Shown here: in pieces, positions 50,293 to 59,649 of the stretch
Layout: every line of letters starts with the position of its first letter
How positions within the stretch are numbered: the stretch's first letter is position 1
Assembly: GCF_964204645.1 (NCBI RefSeq)
Contig: NC_134030.1
Location: 18,793,110-18,857,109, forward strand
Source: Tubulanus polymorphus
Lineage: Eukaryota > Nemertea > Palaeonemertea > Tubulaniformes > Tubulanidae
Length of the DNA: 64,000 bases
Direction: 5' to 3'
Notes under the pieces: generated by a model
Told to the model about the DNA's origin: nothing
The model's input: the letters and a program-made list of their open reading frames with translations, nothing else
The model's database searches: none
Translations under genes and position numbers: made by a program

Positions 50293-50907
50293 TTATTTTA
50301 TAAATTTATATTCATATGGAAATTGTAATCTCATAAGTAATTTGGAACCTTTATTATTCTTTAATTTATTCATATATTCATCATGTAATTCAGGAGGTAT
50401 AATTTGATTTTCTTCCAATGATTGTTGCATAGATTTTTTATCTTTGTTATAAAATAAAACTAGAAATCTTATATTCTCCCTAAAGTCTTTCACAATTGAA
50501 TTATATTTCTGATTTAAAACCCAAGTTGTTATCCCAAAATGTCTCCCAGAGAAAGCTAAATAACATAACTCACTTTCTCTAATTTTAGAATCATGTAAAT
50601 TTGCGCAATCATCGATAATAAATAATGTATTAGATCCTTTATAAATATCTAATGCAATTTTTATACAATTATCTAAATTATCTTTCACTGTTTTAGAATT
50701 TAATATAATAAACTTTTTATCTTTAAAAACTATATCTCTATTATATGTTTCATTCATTTCATAAGTTGGGCAGAATAATATTATATTATCAAAATGATTC
50801 TTATAAATAGTTTCTAACAAGTCTAATATGAAGTGTGTTTTACCACAATTTGTAACTCCAGTAACTAACATATTATGTGGTTCAAATATAAATAAATCTT
50901 TATTCAT
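50293..50907 (-). CDS. Polinton genome-packaging ATPase (A32/FtsK-like)
   Basis: 204 residues. Walker A is GVTNCGKTH (residues 17-25) and Walker B is LFIIDD (95-100), followed by a short sensor-like segment (FSGRHFGITTWVLNQK). Length and motif order fit the HerA/FtsK-type ATPases that pump DNA into capsids of Polintons and related viruses. Its ATG overlaps the end of the integrase gene by 8 nt (ATGAATAA context). The frame is intact. Confidence 0.88.
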   Translation of the reverse strand: MNKDLFIFEPHNMLVTGVTNCGKTHFILDLLETIYKNHFDNIILFCPTYEMNETYNRDIVFKDKKFIILNSKTVKDNLDNCIKIALDIYKGSNTLFIIDDCANLHDSKIRESELCYLAFSGRHFGITTWVLNQKYNSIVKDFRENIRFLVLFYNKDKKSMQQSLEENQIIPPELHDEYMNKLKNNKGSKLLMRLQFPYEYKFIK

Positions 50908-51988
50908 TTATTCTTTTAATTTTACTAGATAAAATCCATTCATTAAATTTATCATCATATCCTTTATATTTCACCAAAGAATACTTTTTTCCTTTAAGAG
51001 TTTTTGTTTTCAATACCTTTTCTATTTTGTATTCTATTTCATCTGGATTTGGTACTAATGATAATTCTTGTTCATAAAAATAACCTAATATTTCTTCATC
51101 TTTTAAATCAAACAATTTATAAACAAATGGTTTAGTTAATATTATCTTTTTAATTTTAAATATTTCTTCAGTAAAATTAGGTGTATAACCTTTATAAAAT
51201 GTTTTTCTATATTTAGAAATTCTAACATGTTGTCCTATTTTAAATTTAGGTTCTCCAAAATCATGTGTAACAAATGCTCCATATAAATTATTCCAAACTA
51301 TTTCTGAATTTTCTTCTTTTCTAGCTTGTATAGGTTTCATATTTATAGAACTATGTTTAGAATTATTATAACCTTTAACTAAATCATCTAACACATCGAT
51401 ATATTTATATGTTTCATTAGCGGTGAAATATTTCCACATTCTAGTTTTCAATGTTTTATTAAATCTTTCTATAACAGATGCTTTTTTATCTGAATGTGTT
51501 GAAAAATATTCTACATCGTTATCAGATAATAGTTTTTTAAAATGTTTGTTATAAAATTCTTTACCTTCATCAAATTGTATTTTATCTGGGATAGCTTCTT
51601 TAAATATTAATTTGAAAGAATTTGTAACTTCTATACCAGTTTTATTTTTAATCGGGATACTCCATGCGTATCTACTGAATATATCTATAACATTTAGTAT
51701 CCAAAAATATCCTTTGTTATATTCTTCTAAGTTTTTCATGTCAATTAAATCTGCTTGCCATTGTTGGTCAATATATGAAACCATTACTTTTCTTGTTAAA
51801 TATTTTTTATCCATTTTCTTGTGGATTTGATATGTTGGTTGATTTTGTAACCATGATTTTAATTCACTATATTTTATTTTTTCTTTATCAGATTTAATTT
51901 TATTCCATAATTCTGAAACGTTAGAATATGATACTTCACTTTCTGGGTTATAATATAACTCTCTCAAATATTGTTCTTTTTTCATCAT
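50900..51988 (-). CDS. Polinton integrase with C-terminal chromodomain
   Basis: Retroviral-type DDE integrase of 362 residues. Catalytic acids are read as D80 (QADLID), D140 (FDEGKEF) and E174 (VIERFN), with 33 residues between the last two. The YFWILNVIDIFSRYAW strand pair is typical. Residues about 317-360 form a chromodomain (YSLVKYKGYDDKFNEWIL), expected to bind modified histones and steer insertion. It would join the element ends to target DNA with a 6-bp stagger. It precedes the packaging ATPase with an 8-nt overlap. The frame is intact. Confidence 0.92.
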   Translation of the reverse strand: MMKKEQYLRELYYNPESEVSYSNVSELWNKIKSDKEKIKYSELKSWLQNQPTYQIHKKMDKKYLTRKVMVSYIDQQWQADLIDMKNLEEYNKGYFWILNVIDIFSRYAWSIPIKNKTGIEVTNSFKLIFKEAIPDKIQFDEGKEFYNKHFKKLLSDNDVEYFSTHSDKKASVIERFNKTLKTRMWKYFTANETYKYIDVLDDLVKGYNNSKHSSINMKPIQARKEENSEIVWNNLYGAFVTHDFGEPKFKIGQHVRISKYRKTFYKGYTPNFTEEIFKIKKIILTKPFVYKLFDLKDEEILGYFYEQELSLVPNPDEIEYKIEKVLKTKTLKGKKYSLVKYKGYDDKFNEWILSSKIKRINE

Positions 51989-51991
51989 ATT

Positions 51992-52359
51992 TTAATCCAT
52001 TAATAATAATTTAGATTTAGTTTCATTTGATTTATTTTCTGGTATAATAGGTTTATCATCATTGGAATCATCTTTATCATCAGATTTGAATTTTGATTTA
52101 TATATTACACCGGATAATATAATAACTGTTACTAATCCAATTGTAATATATAATTTATAATTACTTCCAGCATTAGAAGAATTAGATGGATTATTATTTG
52201 AATCAATACTACCGTGTGGGTGCCGTACGGCATCATCAGATAAAGTCTGTGATTCATTTATATCAGTTAATTTCTTTTTCTTAGCTTTTTTTAATTCTGA
52301 TGATCTTTTACCTAATTCTCTTGCCCATTTAATTTGTTTCTCGGATCTCCATCACTCAT
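51992..52359 (-). pseudogene. Polinton small single-pass membrane protein, frameshifted near its start
   Basis: On the minus strand an ATG at 52359-52357 overlaps the stop of the upstream gene (ATGAGTGA). That frame closes after 15 codons. From about 52330 a second frame is open to TAA at 51994-51992. It encodes a basic helical part (KQIKWARELGKRSSELKKAKK), a polar linker, a membrane segment (YITIGLVTVIILSGVIY) and an acidic tail ending KLLLMD. A small indel at about 52335-52350 explains the break. No homologue recognised. Confidence 0.55.
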
Positions 52360-52954
52360 TTATTTTAGTTAATTTTTGTTCTGATTCATTTTCTGTTTCG
52401 ATGTTTTGTTGTAGTATATCTGTTTCGTTCTTACCTGATTTATATTCCATAGGTTTGATGTTCGAAAATGTTATGACACCAGTAGAAATCAACGTCATAA
52501 CCGATCCTAATTGGAATGAAGCATATCCAACCCATTTTTGTAATTCAGTCATAACTAAATAGTCATTTTTCAAATCATTATATAATTTATTTTCATCATC
52601 AATTGGTATTAACTGGTTACATAACTTAGAATAACATTTGACAATACCATCACTTATAGAGTCGTTTATTCTAGCTAATCTTGCCTCTTCATAAATCTTA
52701 AAATATTTTATTACTTTATCGGGTTTCATAGAGTCTAGTTCTTGAAAAGTTATTATTTTTCCTAAGAAGTCCTTAGATTTCCCGCCAGCAATTAATAATT
52801 CAAGATGATGCTTACAATATAAATAGTATTCATAATCTATATTGTTATTAACTTGAATAGAATTAGAAACAACTGTATCTTTATTATCACTAATACCTAA
52901 ATCATCTAATGTTTTTTCAATATCAATACTATTCTTATTAGATTTCTTTGACAT
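52352..52954 (-). CDS. Polinton conserved protein, unknown (200 aa)
   Basis: Helical, polar N-terminal half with YYLYCKHHLELLIAGGK and the VIKYFKIYEEARLARIND segment. A moderately hydrophobic stretch near residues 145-170 (GYASFQLGSVMTLISTGVIT) precedes an acidic tail. Similar proteins occur next to the integrase in other Polintons to my recollection, without known function. Start context is a T-rich tract followed by AATATAAATG. The stop overlaps the next start by 8 nt. Confidence 0.65.
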   Translation of the reverse strand: MSKKSNKNSIDIEKTLDDLGISDNKDTVVSNSIQVNNNIDYEYYLYCKHHLELLIAGGKSKDFLGKIITFQELDSMKPDKVIKYFKIYEEARLARINDSISDGIVKCYSKLCNQLIPIDDENKLYNDLKNDYLVMTELQKWVGYASFQLGSVMTLISTGVITFSNIKPMEYKSGKNETDILQQNIETENESEQKLTKINE

Positions 52955-53258
52955 TTATATTAGAGAAAAAAAGCAAAAAAAATATTATAAGTATTCTTCA
53001 AATGATACTAGCTAGTTAAAGCTAAAGAATTCTAGTATTGACTACTGATACTAGCTATTTGAATTTAAAGAATTTCTATTCGGATCTATTCAAAATATAA
53101 AGTATTCTCTTTTTGAAAAGAAAATATTAAAAATATAATAGAATTCACTAGCTAGTTGAAGTTATTGTTTTTTTTATTATATTTTATTTAAATTCTATTT
53201 GATATCTCACTACTATTGTCTATCTATTAGGAGCAGTAACTATAACTGTCCAGATAAG
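52955..53258. other. AT-rich intergenic spacer with short direct repeats
   Basis: No gene is seen. Short repeated blocks (ACTAGCTAGTT, GATACTAGCTA, AAAGAATT) recur around 53005-53165. It probably holds the promoter of the 52954 gene and the 3' end of the HNH gene. Confidence 0.5.
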
Positions 53259-53933
53259 TCATTTCGGATCCTTGATATCAAATTCCTCAACGTATTGTTC
53301 ATTATTTGGATTATTGTTCCATTGATCAATAAATTTCTTTGCCTTTGTTAACTGTTCTAAATATAACTGTAAATCTAGTTTATTAGATTTGGTTTGATTT
53401 TCTTTCTTTTCTAAAGGCCTTAAATTTTTCCAACCCCAAATAAGTTTTTTATTGTATTCATCATTCATGTTAAATTTAGATATTGGTAACGCGTGATCAA
53501 TATGGTAATAATCCCCATAATTATCTATATTCATTTTATCATCGAATTGAAATATAATCCATGATTTGAAAAATTCATCTGAACAACCCAACAGATTAGT
53601 TAATGTTTCTGAATGTGTTTCTTTGTTGAATAATTGTGTTAATCTAGTCCTTAAGCATTGTTTCAATCTAAAATTAAGATCTGTTTGATATCTTTCTCTC
53701 ATATATTCTGCCATATAATAATTATAATGTTCTATATTATCTTCTCGATATTGTTTAGTATATAGTTTAGTACAAGTTTTACAACAATATTGAAAACCAT
53801 CTTTGCTAATCTTACGCTTACTAAATTCTGTTAATGATTTATCTAATTCACATTTAGAACACTTCTTGTAGTATATGTTTATAACACCAGTGTTATTTGT
53901 AATATTGATAGTTTGTGGTTGTTCTGGTTCCAT
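53259..53933 (-). CDS. HNH-type endonuclease carried by the Polinton (224 aa)
   Basis: The N-terminal half has a zinc-ribbon-like CSKC (25-28) paired with CCKTC (50-54). The C-terminal half has H144-I-D-H147 and ALP, then WKNLRPL around N170 and ENQTKSNK around N179, the usual H-N-H (beta-beta-alpha metal) signature. Such enzymes cut DNA and appear in many viruses and selfish genes. A role in processing replication intermediates or spreading the element is inference. Start in CGTATAATAAATG. A copy of its 3' end (about 110 bp) is repeated at 54085-54190 beside the right inverted repeat. The frame is intact. Confidence 0.72.
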   Translation of the reverse strand: MEPEQPQTINITNNTGVINIYYKKCSKCELDKSLTEFSKRKISKDGFQYCCKTCTKLYTKQYREDNIEHYNYYMAEYMRERYQTDLNFRLKQCLRTRLTQLFNKETHSETLTNLLGCSDEFFKSWIIFQFDDKMNIDNYGDYYHIDHALPISKFNMNDEYNKKLIWGWKNLRPLEKKENQTKSNKLDLQLYLEQLTKAKKFIDQWNNNPNNEQYVEEFDIKDPK

Positions 53934-54182
53934 TTATTATACGTATTTTTTTACTAAATTGGTTAATATTTTATAATATCTCAGCGCCATAGTAACAGCT
54001 GTAACAGCTGTGAATTTATAGATTTATTCCATAGCTCTGTACATTGAATGTATATAGGCTCAAATAGAATCATTTTCTAGTATAAACATCGGATCCTCAA
54101 CGTATTGTTCATTATTTGGATCATTATTCCATAATTCAATAAATTTTTTTCCCTTTGTTAACTGTTCTGAATATAACTGTAA
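53934..54182 (-). other. Duplicated 3' end of the HNH gene next to the right inverted repeat
   Basis: The segment 54085-54182 repeats the last part of the HNH gene with about a dozen changes. Together with the repeat arm it forms a chimeric frame (54329-54060, minus, 89 codons): the polymerase zinc finger followed by the HNH tail. It is driven by the same TATA-type promoter as the polymerase. Whether it is expressed is unknown. Confidence 0.5.
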
Positions 54183-54970
54183 ATATTCTAGTTTCAATTT
54201 ATTCTCTAAATGTGTTTTAGTTTTATTGTGTCTTGCTTTTTGGGATTTATCTATATCGATATTACATGTTGGACAGTAGTACTTATTTGCTTCCATTTTA
54301 ATACTATATTTTTTATTAAAATTGAACATAACACTTACCTCTCAACGCGTCCCGCAACGTATGAGTCCTACCGCGTGTGAGTCCCGCCTATTTATACTAC
54401 TCAACAGTGGGGAAAACCAAGCTGCGTGTTGAGACTTGTAAATTATGAGGCTTGTGATTGGCTAGTGTAATAGGGAATACTCAACGTGTTGAGACTTGTA
54501 AATTATGAGGCTTGTGATTGGCTAGTGTAATAGGGAATACTCAACTGTGATTGGATAGAGTAATACTCAACTGTGATTGGATAGATTAATAGTAAAATAC
54601 TCAACTGTGATTGGCTGGAAATACTCAACTGTGATTGGCTAGCGTAATACTCAACTGTGATTGGCTAATGTAATTTCCTAGATGGATGGTTCTAGAATCA
54701 ACATGTAATACGCAATACTCAACGTGTTGAGGCTTGTAAATTATGAGACTTGTGATTAGATAGAGTAATAGGGGTTTAGTTGTTCTATATCAAAGGTTGA
54801 GAGGTTGAGGTTGATAAATTTTCCAAATGTTAAAATAATAATAATTTCTACTTGAATTAGGAGTGTACGCGACTAATTCAAGTAGAAATTATTGTTATTT
54901 TAACATTTTGGAAAATTTATCAACCTCGACCTTTGGACCTTTGGTATAGAACAACTAAACCCCTATTACT
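54183..54970 (-). repeat. Right terminal inverted repeat of the Polinton
   Basis: Inverted match to 37035-37808, including the polymerase N-terminal codons, TATA box and CCAAT array. A duplicated block of about 60 bp near 54428-54540 makes it longer than the left arm. Confidence 0.92.
54764..54970. repeat. Terminal imperfect palindrome, right end
   Basis: Counterpart of 37035-37228: AGTAATAGGGG at 54764 is matched by its complement ending at 54970, around a 12-nt loop. Read inward from each end, the two loops have the same orientation. Confidence 0.9.
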
Positions 54971-55655
54971 GACCCTTTAACATTAACGGCATAGTTCCAA
55001 ATTTCAAATGGATTAGAAACGTAAAAGATATTTTGTATTCTGTAGGTCTAAACAATATATGGGATGAGCAATCCTTCCCAAACACTAGATGGCTGAAATC
55101 TACTTTATAACAAAAAATAATGGACCAGTTCCTCCAAGAATGGAGAGCATCCATAAGGGAATCACCTAAATGTGAATATTACTCTCTATTCAAAGATAGT
55201 CATAGCCTGGAATTTATTTACACGTCGGACTTTCCTGATAACCTGCTATATCGTTTAAGTAGATTTAGAACGTGTAACCACAAACTTCCAATTGTAACTG
55301 GTAAATGGGATGAAAGTACCCAGAAAAAGCAGGACTTGCCCTCTTTGCAACAGTGCTATAGGGGACGAATTTCATTATATATTATGTTGTCCAACCCTTG
55401 ATGATTTAAGGACCAAGTACATTGACAGAAAATTTTCAATTTATCCAAATCAGTATAAATTCTCCTCCCTTATGCAGACAAAAAACATCAGAACACGAAT
55501 AATTTATGTATCTTTATAAGTAAAATTGCTAAAATATTTGTGTAAACACGGCATTCGCCGCTATGTTATTTTGTATAATGTTCTATTTTTCACTCATATT
55601 GTCTAATTTGTAGACCTTGAGTTTGTCAAATAAACTGTTAAACTGCTTAATGACC
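54971..55655 (+). mobile_element. 3' fragment of a non-LTR retrotransposon (LINE)
   Basis: The reading frame directly follows the Polinton end and shows the C-terminal part of a LINE ORF2. A helical linker (about 54975-55310) leads to a terminal zinc knuckle (CPLCNSAIGDEFHYILCC, about 55330-55390). At least one in-frame stop and one frameshift interrupt it. The last frame stops at 55519, and AATAAA occurs at 55629-55634. The 5' side is cut exactly at the Polinton boundary. No reverse-transcriptase core is present. Confidence 0.7.
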
Positions 55656-56516
55656 TTTCATTAATGGAGAAAATTCCGAAAAGTTATTATGGAAATGCAC
55701 AGTTACTTCAATTATTACGTCAAAGTTAAGAAGATTTTACATCTATAATACAAACATTTAAATCTAAGTGGACCCACTGTATGTAATCAATTTCCAATAT
55801 TTTTTCGTATGAAATTATGATTAAATATTATAATCAACCAAGTTTGTACCCCGGTGTTATAATGAAAATAACTACATTACCAAGTTAGGAATGATAGACT
55901 GGGATATTTTCCGGGGACATATTTTCCAGGACATTTCGGGGACATTTTTTCCCATTGACATATTTTCCAGGACATTTTATTTCCAGGGACATTTTTCCCA
56001 TTGACATATTTTCCAGGAAATTTTATTTCCGGGGACGTTTTTCCCATTGACATATTTTCCGGGCCATTTTTTTCGGAAGATTTTAACCGTATACCGAATC
56101 CGACAGTAGGCTTTCGTCGGATTTCTCATTAAATGAACCAATCAACGAACATTACAACAAATGCCCACTCGTTTTGAAGAAAATTGTCATAATCATCATC
56201 ATCGATATCGATTTGTTTAAACTTAAAGAACAGATTATCATCATATAAATGTACCTAAATTCAACTTCGAAATATCGACGACGCTTTGTTGAACGAACAA
56301 ATATTTCGAGCGTTGAGGAACAGGTAACTATTTCTCCATTGAATCCATACGATGATTTACACACTTATAACGTGAGAGTGTATAGAATTGAAGGTCATTC
56401 GAATTGACGCACGAAAAAAGTCGGCGTGGACGTTTGGGAAATCTATATGAATTTCGAGATAGTTTCATAGTAATCAGCGAGCCGTAATTGAGAGTGAAGT
56501 CTGATTGGTCGACGCG
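55656..56516. other. Spacer upstream of the GPCR gene
   Basis: Contains a tandem repeat (separate entry) and presumably the GPCR promoter and 5' UTR. No gene is seen. Confidence 0.5.
55905..56070. repeat. 47-bp tandem repeat, about 3.5 copies
   Basis: The unit contains CCCATTGACATATTTTCC and a GGGGACATTTT block. Units are imperfect. Confidence 0.8.
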
Positions 56517-57464
56517 ATGGCTGCAACTTCAGTTCATCGGAACCGTACGAATCCCACTAATATCTACACAAGCGTCGTACTCGCAGCGAGTTCGATAAAC
56601 GGAACCTATCTGTGGTGTTACCTCGTATTCGCCAGTCTTTGTTTCGTGCTCGGATTCGGCGGCAATCTCCTCCTCGTAATGGTTATGTTGCGACGTAATC
56701 TATGGCGACGTTCGTTCAGTCGTATGTTCGTTCAGTTGGCCGTCTGCGACACATTGGTTCTCATCGGCTGCTTCGCCAAATATATCAACGTTATATCCTA
56801 TGCATTCAACGGGAAAATATTACTGGTCAAACCGTCGACGCGAATTCAATGTATACTTTTTGAGTATTTCATATCGATTGGACTTTCGAGCAGTCCGTGG
56901 ACGCTGGTCCTCGTAGCCACCGCGCGAATGTGCGTCGTTTGTTTTCCGTTTAGAGGTCCTCGTTTCTGGAGCCCGAATACAGCGTCGAAACTCTGTATCT
57001 CCGTAATCTGCTTCATAGCGCTGATCTACAGTTTTCTATTTGTAACTATTGACGTTAGTGATATCGGTTGTACCTTTAAAGATATGCTCACATTTACCAA
57101 GCCTTTGCTGTCGTCGATTCTTATCTCTATCGGCCCGTGTATTTTGTTAGCGATCACGTCCGCCATAACTTCCATCACGTTATTCAACAAAAGGGGAGAC
57201 TCAGGAACAACCCGAGCATCGAAATACTCATACCAGGTAACCGTGTTGGTTTTGGTACTGTGTATTTTCTTCATGGTTACGACGTTCCCCGCCACTTTAT
57301 TGAGCCCTTTCGTCGAGACTAATGCGAGATTTAAAAACATTTTCGCCGCCCTCACCGATATTCTAATGATAAACGTTTCGTTCAATCTCTACTTGTATCT
57401 GATGACGGGAAAAGAGATCAGAAACGAATTGCGGAGTTTGTGCTTCGCAAAGAAACCGACGTGA
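56517..57464 (+). CDS. Rhodopsin-like GPCR, single exon (315 aa)
   Basis: The ATG at 56517 precedes a short extracellular N-terminus with NRT and NGT glycosylation sites, then seven hydrophobic segments. TM1 has the conserved asparagine (GFGGNLLLVMVML) and TM2 has LAVCD. A cysteine before TM3 pairs with one in the second extracellular loop (DIGCTF). The TM3 motif is ARM rather than DRY, and the TM7 motif is NLYLY rather than NPxxY. The C-tail is short and basic. Such orphan, probably peptide-type, receptors are expanded in molluscs and annelids. The ligand cannot be assigned. There is no intron. Confidence 0.85.
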   Translation: MAATSVHRNRTNPTNIYTSVVLAASSINGTYLWCYLVFASLCFVLGFGGNLLLVMVMLRRNLWRRSFSRMFVQLAVCDTLVLIGCFAKYINVISYAFNGKILLVKPSTRIQCILFEYFISIGLSSSPWTLVLVATARMCVVCFPFRGPRFWSPNTASKLCISVICFIALIYSFLFVTIDVSDIGCTFKDMLTFTKPLLSSILISIGPCILLAITSAITSITLFNKRGDSGTTRASKYSYQVTVLVLVLCIFFMVTTFPATLLSPFVETNARFKNIFAALTDILMINVSFNLYLYLMTGKEIRNELRSLCFAKKPT

Positions 57465-59649
57465 ACGCGGCCAAGAAATATAGCTGTAGGCCTATCCAAA
57501 ATCGTATAATACTCTTCACCCGGTGGCAAGACGGTCGTTATGAAAAATCGATTACCTCGCTGCAGTCTATATCAGCACCCACCCTATCTTCCATTTAACT
57601 AATCTAATCATTTAAGAAATCTGCATCCGCTAATTTAGACTAGTTTAACTCTCGGTCTTTCTTTCCTCGTTTCAAATTTATCCAATTAGTAAAAATGAAT
57701 CTGTTCCAACTTTTTAATCATATGGAGATTTCAGAATATGCCGACGTATACTTACGATGAGTATACCAGTCATTTTGCTGCGCATAGGCCTAAAAGTTAT
57801 CATTAGAATAAAACTAAACACGTGTTCATCATTCAAGTTGTATCGCTTCAATTGTTTAGTTTAGTTTAGATTAGTTTATAGCAACTTTTTCAATGTTGTG
57901 GTTTTCAGTGGTTCATACAATACCGATTTAATTAAGGTCCTGTCTAATATAGAGGCGCAGTTCCTTGATAAATGAGGAATATATGAACAGTCTTAATTAG
58001 TAAATTGTCCTAGTATACGTCCCATGGTTGGACTGTTTTTGAAATAGAACCCAAATGTTAGAAATAATTCCTTGTAATTCCTTGAGCACTCACCTGGCAT
58101 TTTGTATTAATTGTTTTAGGGGTAATCTGGGGAATAAAATCTGGTTGATACAATTTACACGAATGTAAAACAGTTATTAACATAAATTAAATCATTGTTG
58201 ATTTTTTATTGATAGTATAATTACTTTGACATTATTTTGACAGGCGATTCGCCTCTCAGGGCAGGTCTGCGGATTCTTAAAAATGACCCTACTCAATGCA
58301 TGTGGCGCAGAATTGGACAGGCGACCAGTCTAGAAGATAGAGACCGGTAACCAGTCTGACGCGAGGATACCCGGTGTCGGACAAGGCACCGGACCGATCA
58401 ATAATGCACTAGCGAGGTTCGTATCCCACTCATTTGCCCGCAATTTTATCCGAAATTATTCCATGATGCCATTCACTGGCTGCCAGTTGCCAGCTGCTAT
58501 AGCAGCAGTTAGAATCTAGAGATTGACACCGGGGCAAATATCGACTTAATCGACTTTTTGTCAGTGCGAACTAAGTAGACTACCGAAATTCGTCGGGGAT
58601 TGAGCAAGGTCCTGTAGGTCGGTCGGCCGGCTGCAGTTTTAGATAGTGAAACGTGAAATGTGATATGAGCGAACATGTACCGGTTCCTTAGAAAATCATT
58701 TTGTTACTGATACCACCCCGCGGGAAAACCTGCAATACTTTTCGGTCGTATCCGGATCTACTACAAGTTAAGTGGTGTGTTAAGAAATTACTTAAAACGC
58801 CACGAGATTAAACTTAAAAACAGCACGGTACATGACGGACACGTTGACTGTTATACCAACACGGACAAGACTTCTTGAACTGCGTTAGATTTGAAAATAA
58901 AAAATGAATTTCTATTTACCCTGCAAAATATAAAAAACGTAACTTAGGCCAAAAAAAGATGTCTTGTTTCTCATGATTTTGAAATCCCGTCCGCATCGGA
59001 AAAATCATCGGCAAATTAGCGATAAAAATTAAGTCCGCCCTCCCGCATCATAGCTCGAAAATAAATTTGTTTTTTTTATAAAAATTAAAATCCCCCCGCC
59101 CGCTCGCATTGATATATATATATACGCATATCGTCATCTTTTTATCATTTTATTTCTCTATGAACGTATCGAGAAAAGTTGATCGTATAAATATCATCGG
59201 CACCACACTGGTGACTCGAACCCGTATCAACGTAGTCGGTTACCGTAGGCCTAAATGTCAAAATGAGAAACAAGGCATCTTTTTTTGGCCTTATGAGCTG
59301 TTGAATGAGATGAACAATGATTTAATTTGAATTATCGATTATACGATATCGAAGTTTATATCCTCATAAGCGAGCTTTGTTGCTGTGAATATTTGAAAAA
59401 AAGTGACATCATAGAATCAAAAGGTAATTAATCATCAGCTGGTTCGATCGATATCTTCACTTCGCTTTTTCCTTTATTATTCATTCCCGAGATATGAACA
59501 AAATATAAGAATTAATTCGTAAAAAATGGTGAGAAAAGATGAAAAAATGCGGACTATCCATATGCTGCCAGAATCTTGTATTTTGTAGCCAGCTGCGACG
59601 TCTGCTCTATTATATAGCCGGTGTATTCTGACACTAAGTACTAACGGAA
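57465..59649. other. Intergenic region between the GPCR and the ornithine carbamoyltransferase gene
   Basis: No open frame of plausible composition. A G+C-richer stretch at about 58245-58640 may be a degenerate repeat: it has a weak tRNA-promoter-like GGTTCGTATCC near 58416, not supported further. The last 100 bp are the presumptive promoter/5' UTR of the next gene. Confidence 0.5.

Larger units (their letters stand above)
37035..54970. mobile_element. Maverick/Polinton element, nearly complete (17.9 kb)
   Basis: Starts AGTAATAGGGG and ends with its complement CCCCTATTACT, inside inverted repeats of about 780 bp. It encodes protein-primed DNA polymerase B, DDE integrase with chromodomain, A32/FtsK-type packaging ATPase, a double-jelly-roll-type major capsid protein, a probable minor capsid protein and several conserved Polinton unknowns. 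It is much richer in A+T than the host flanks. No adenovirus-type cysteine protease is recognised. Lesions are present in the polymerase (nonsense), 43466 (lost start), 44359 (frameshift and nonsense) and 52359 (frameshift). The flanks do not share a 6-bp target duplication: GCGCTA on the left, GACCCT on the right. Confidence 0.95.

Noticed and set aside
58280-58430. tRNA-like A and B boxes suggesting a SINE
   Set aside because: The boxes are too far apart (about 120 bp) and no cloverleaf can be drawn. No second copy seen in the window.
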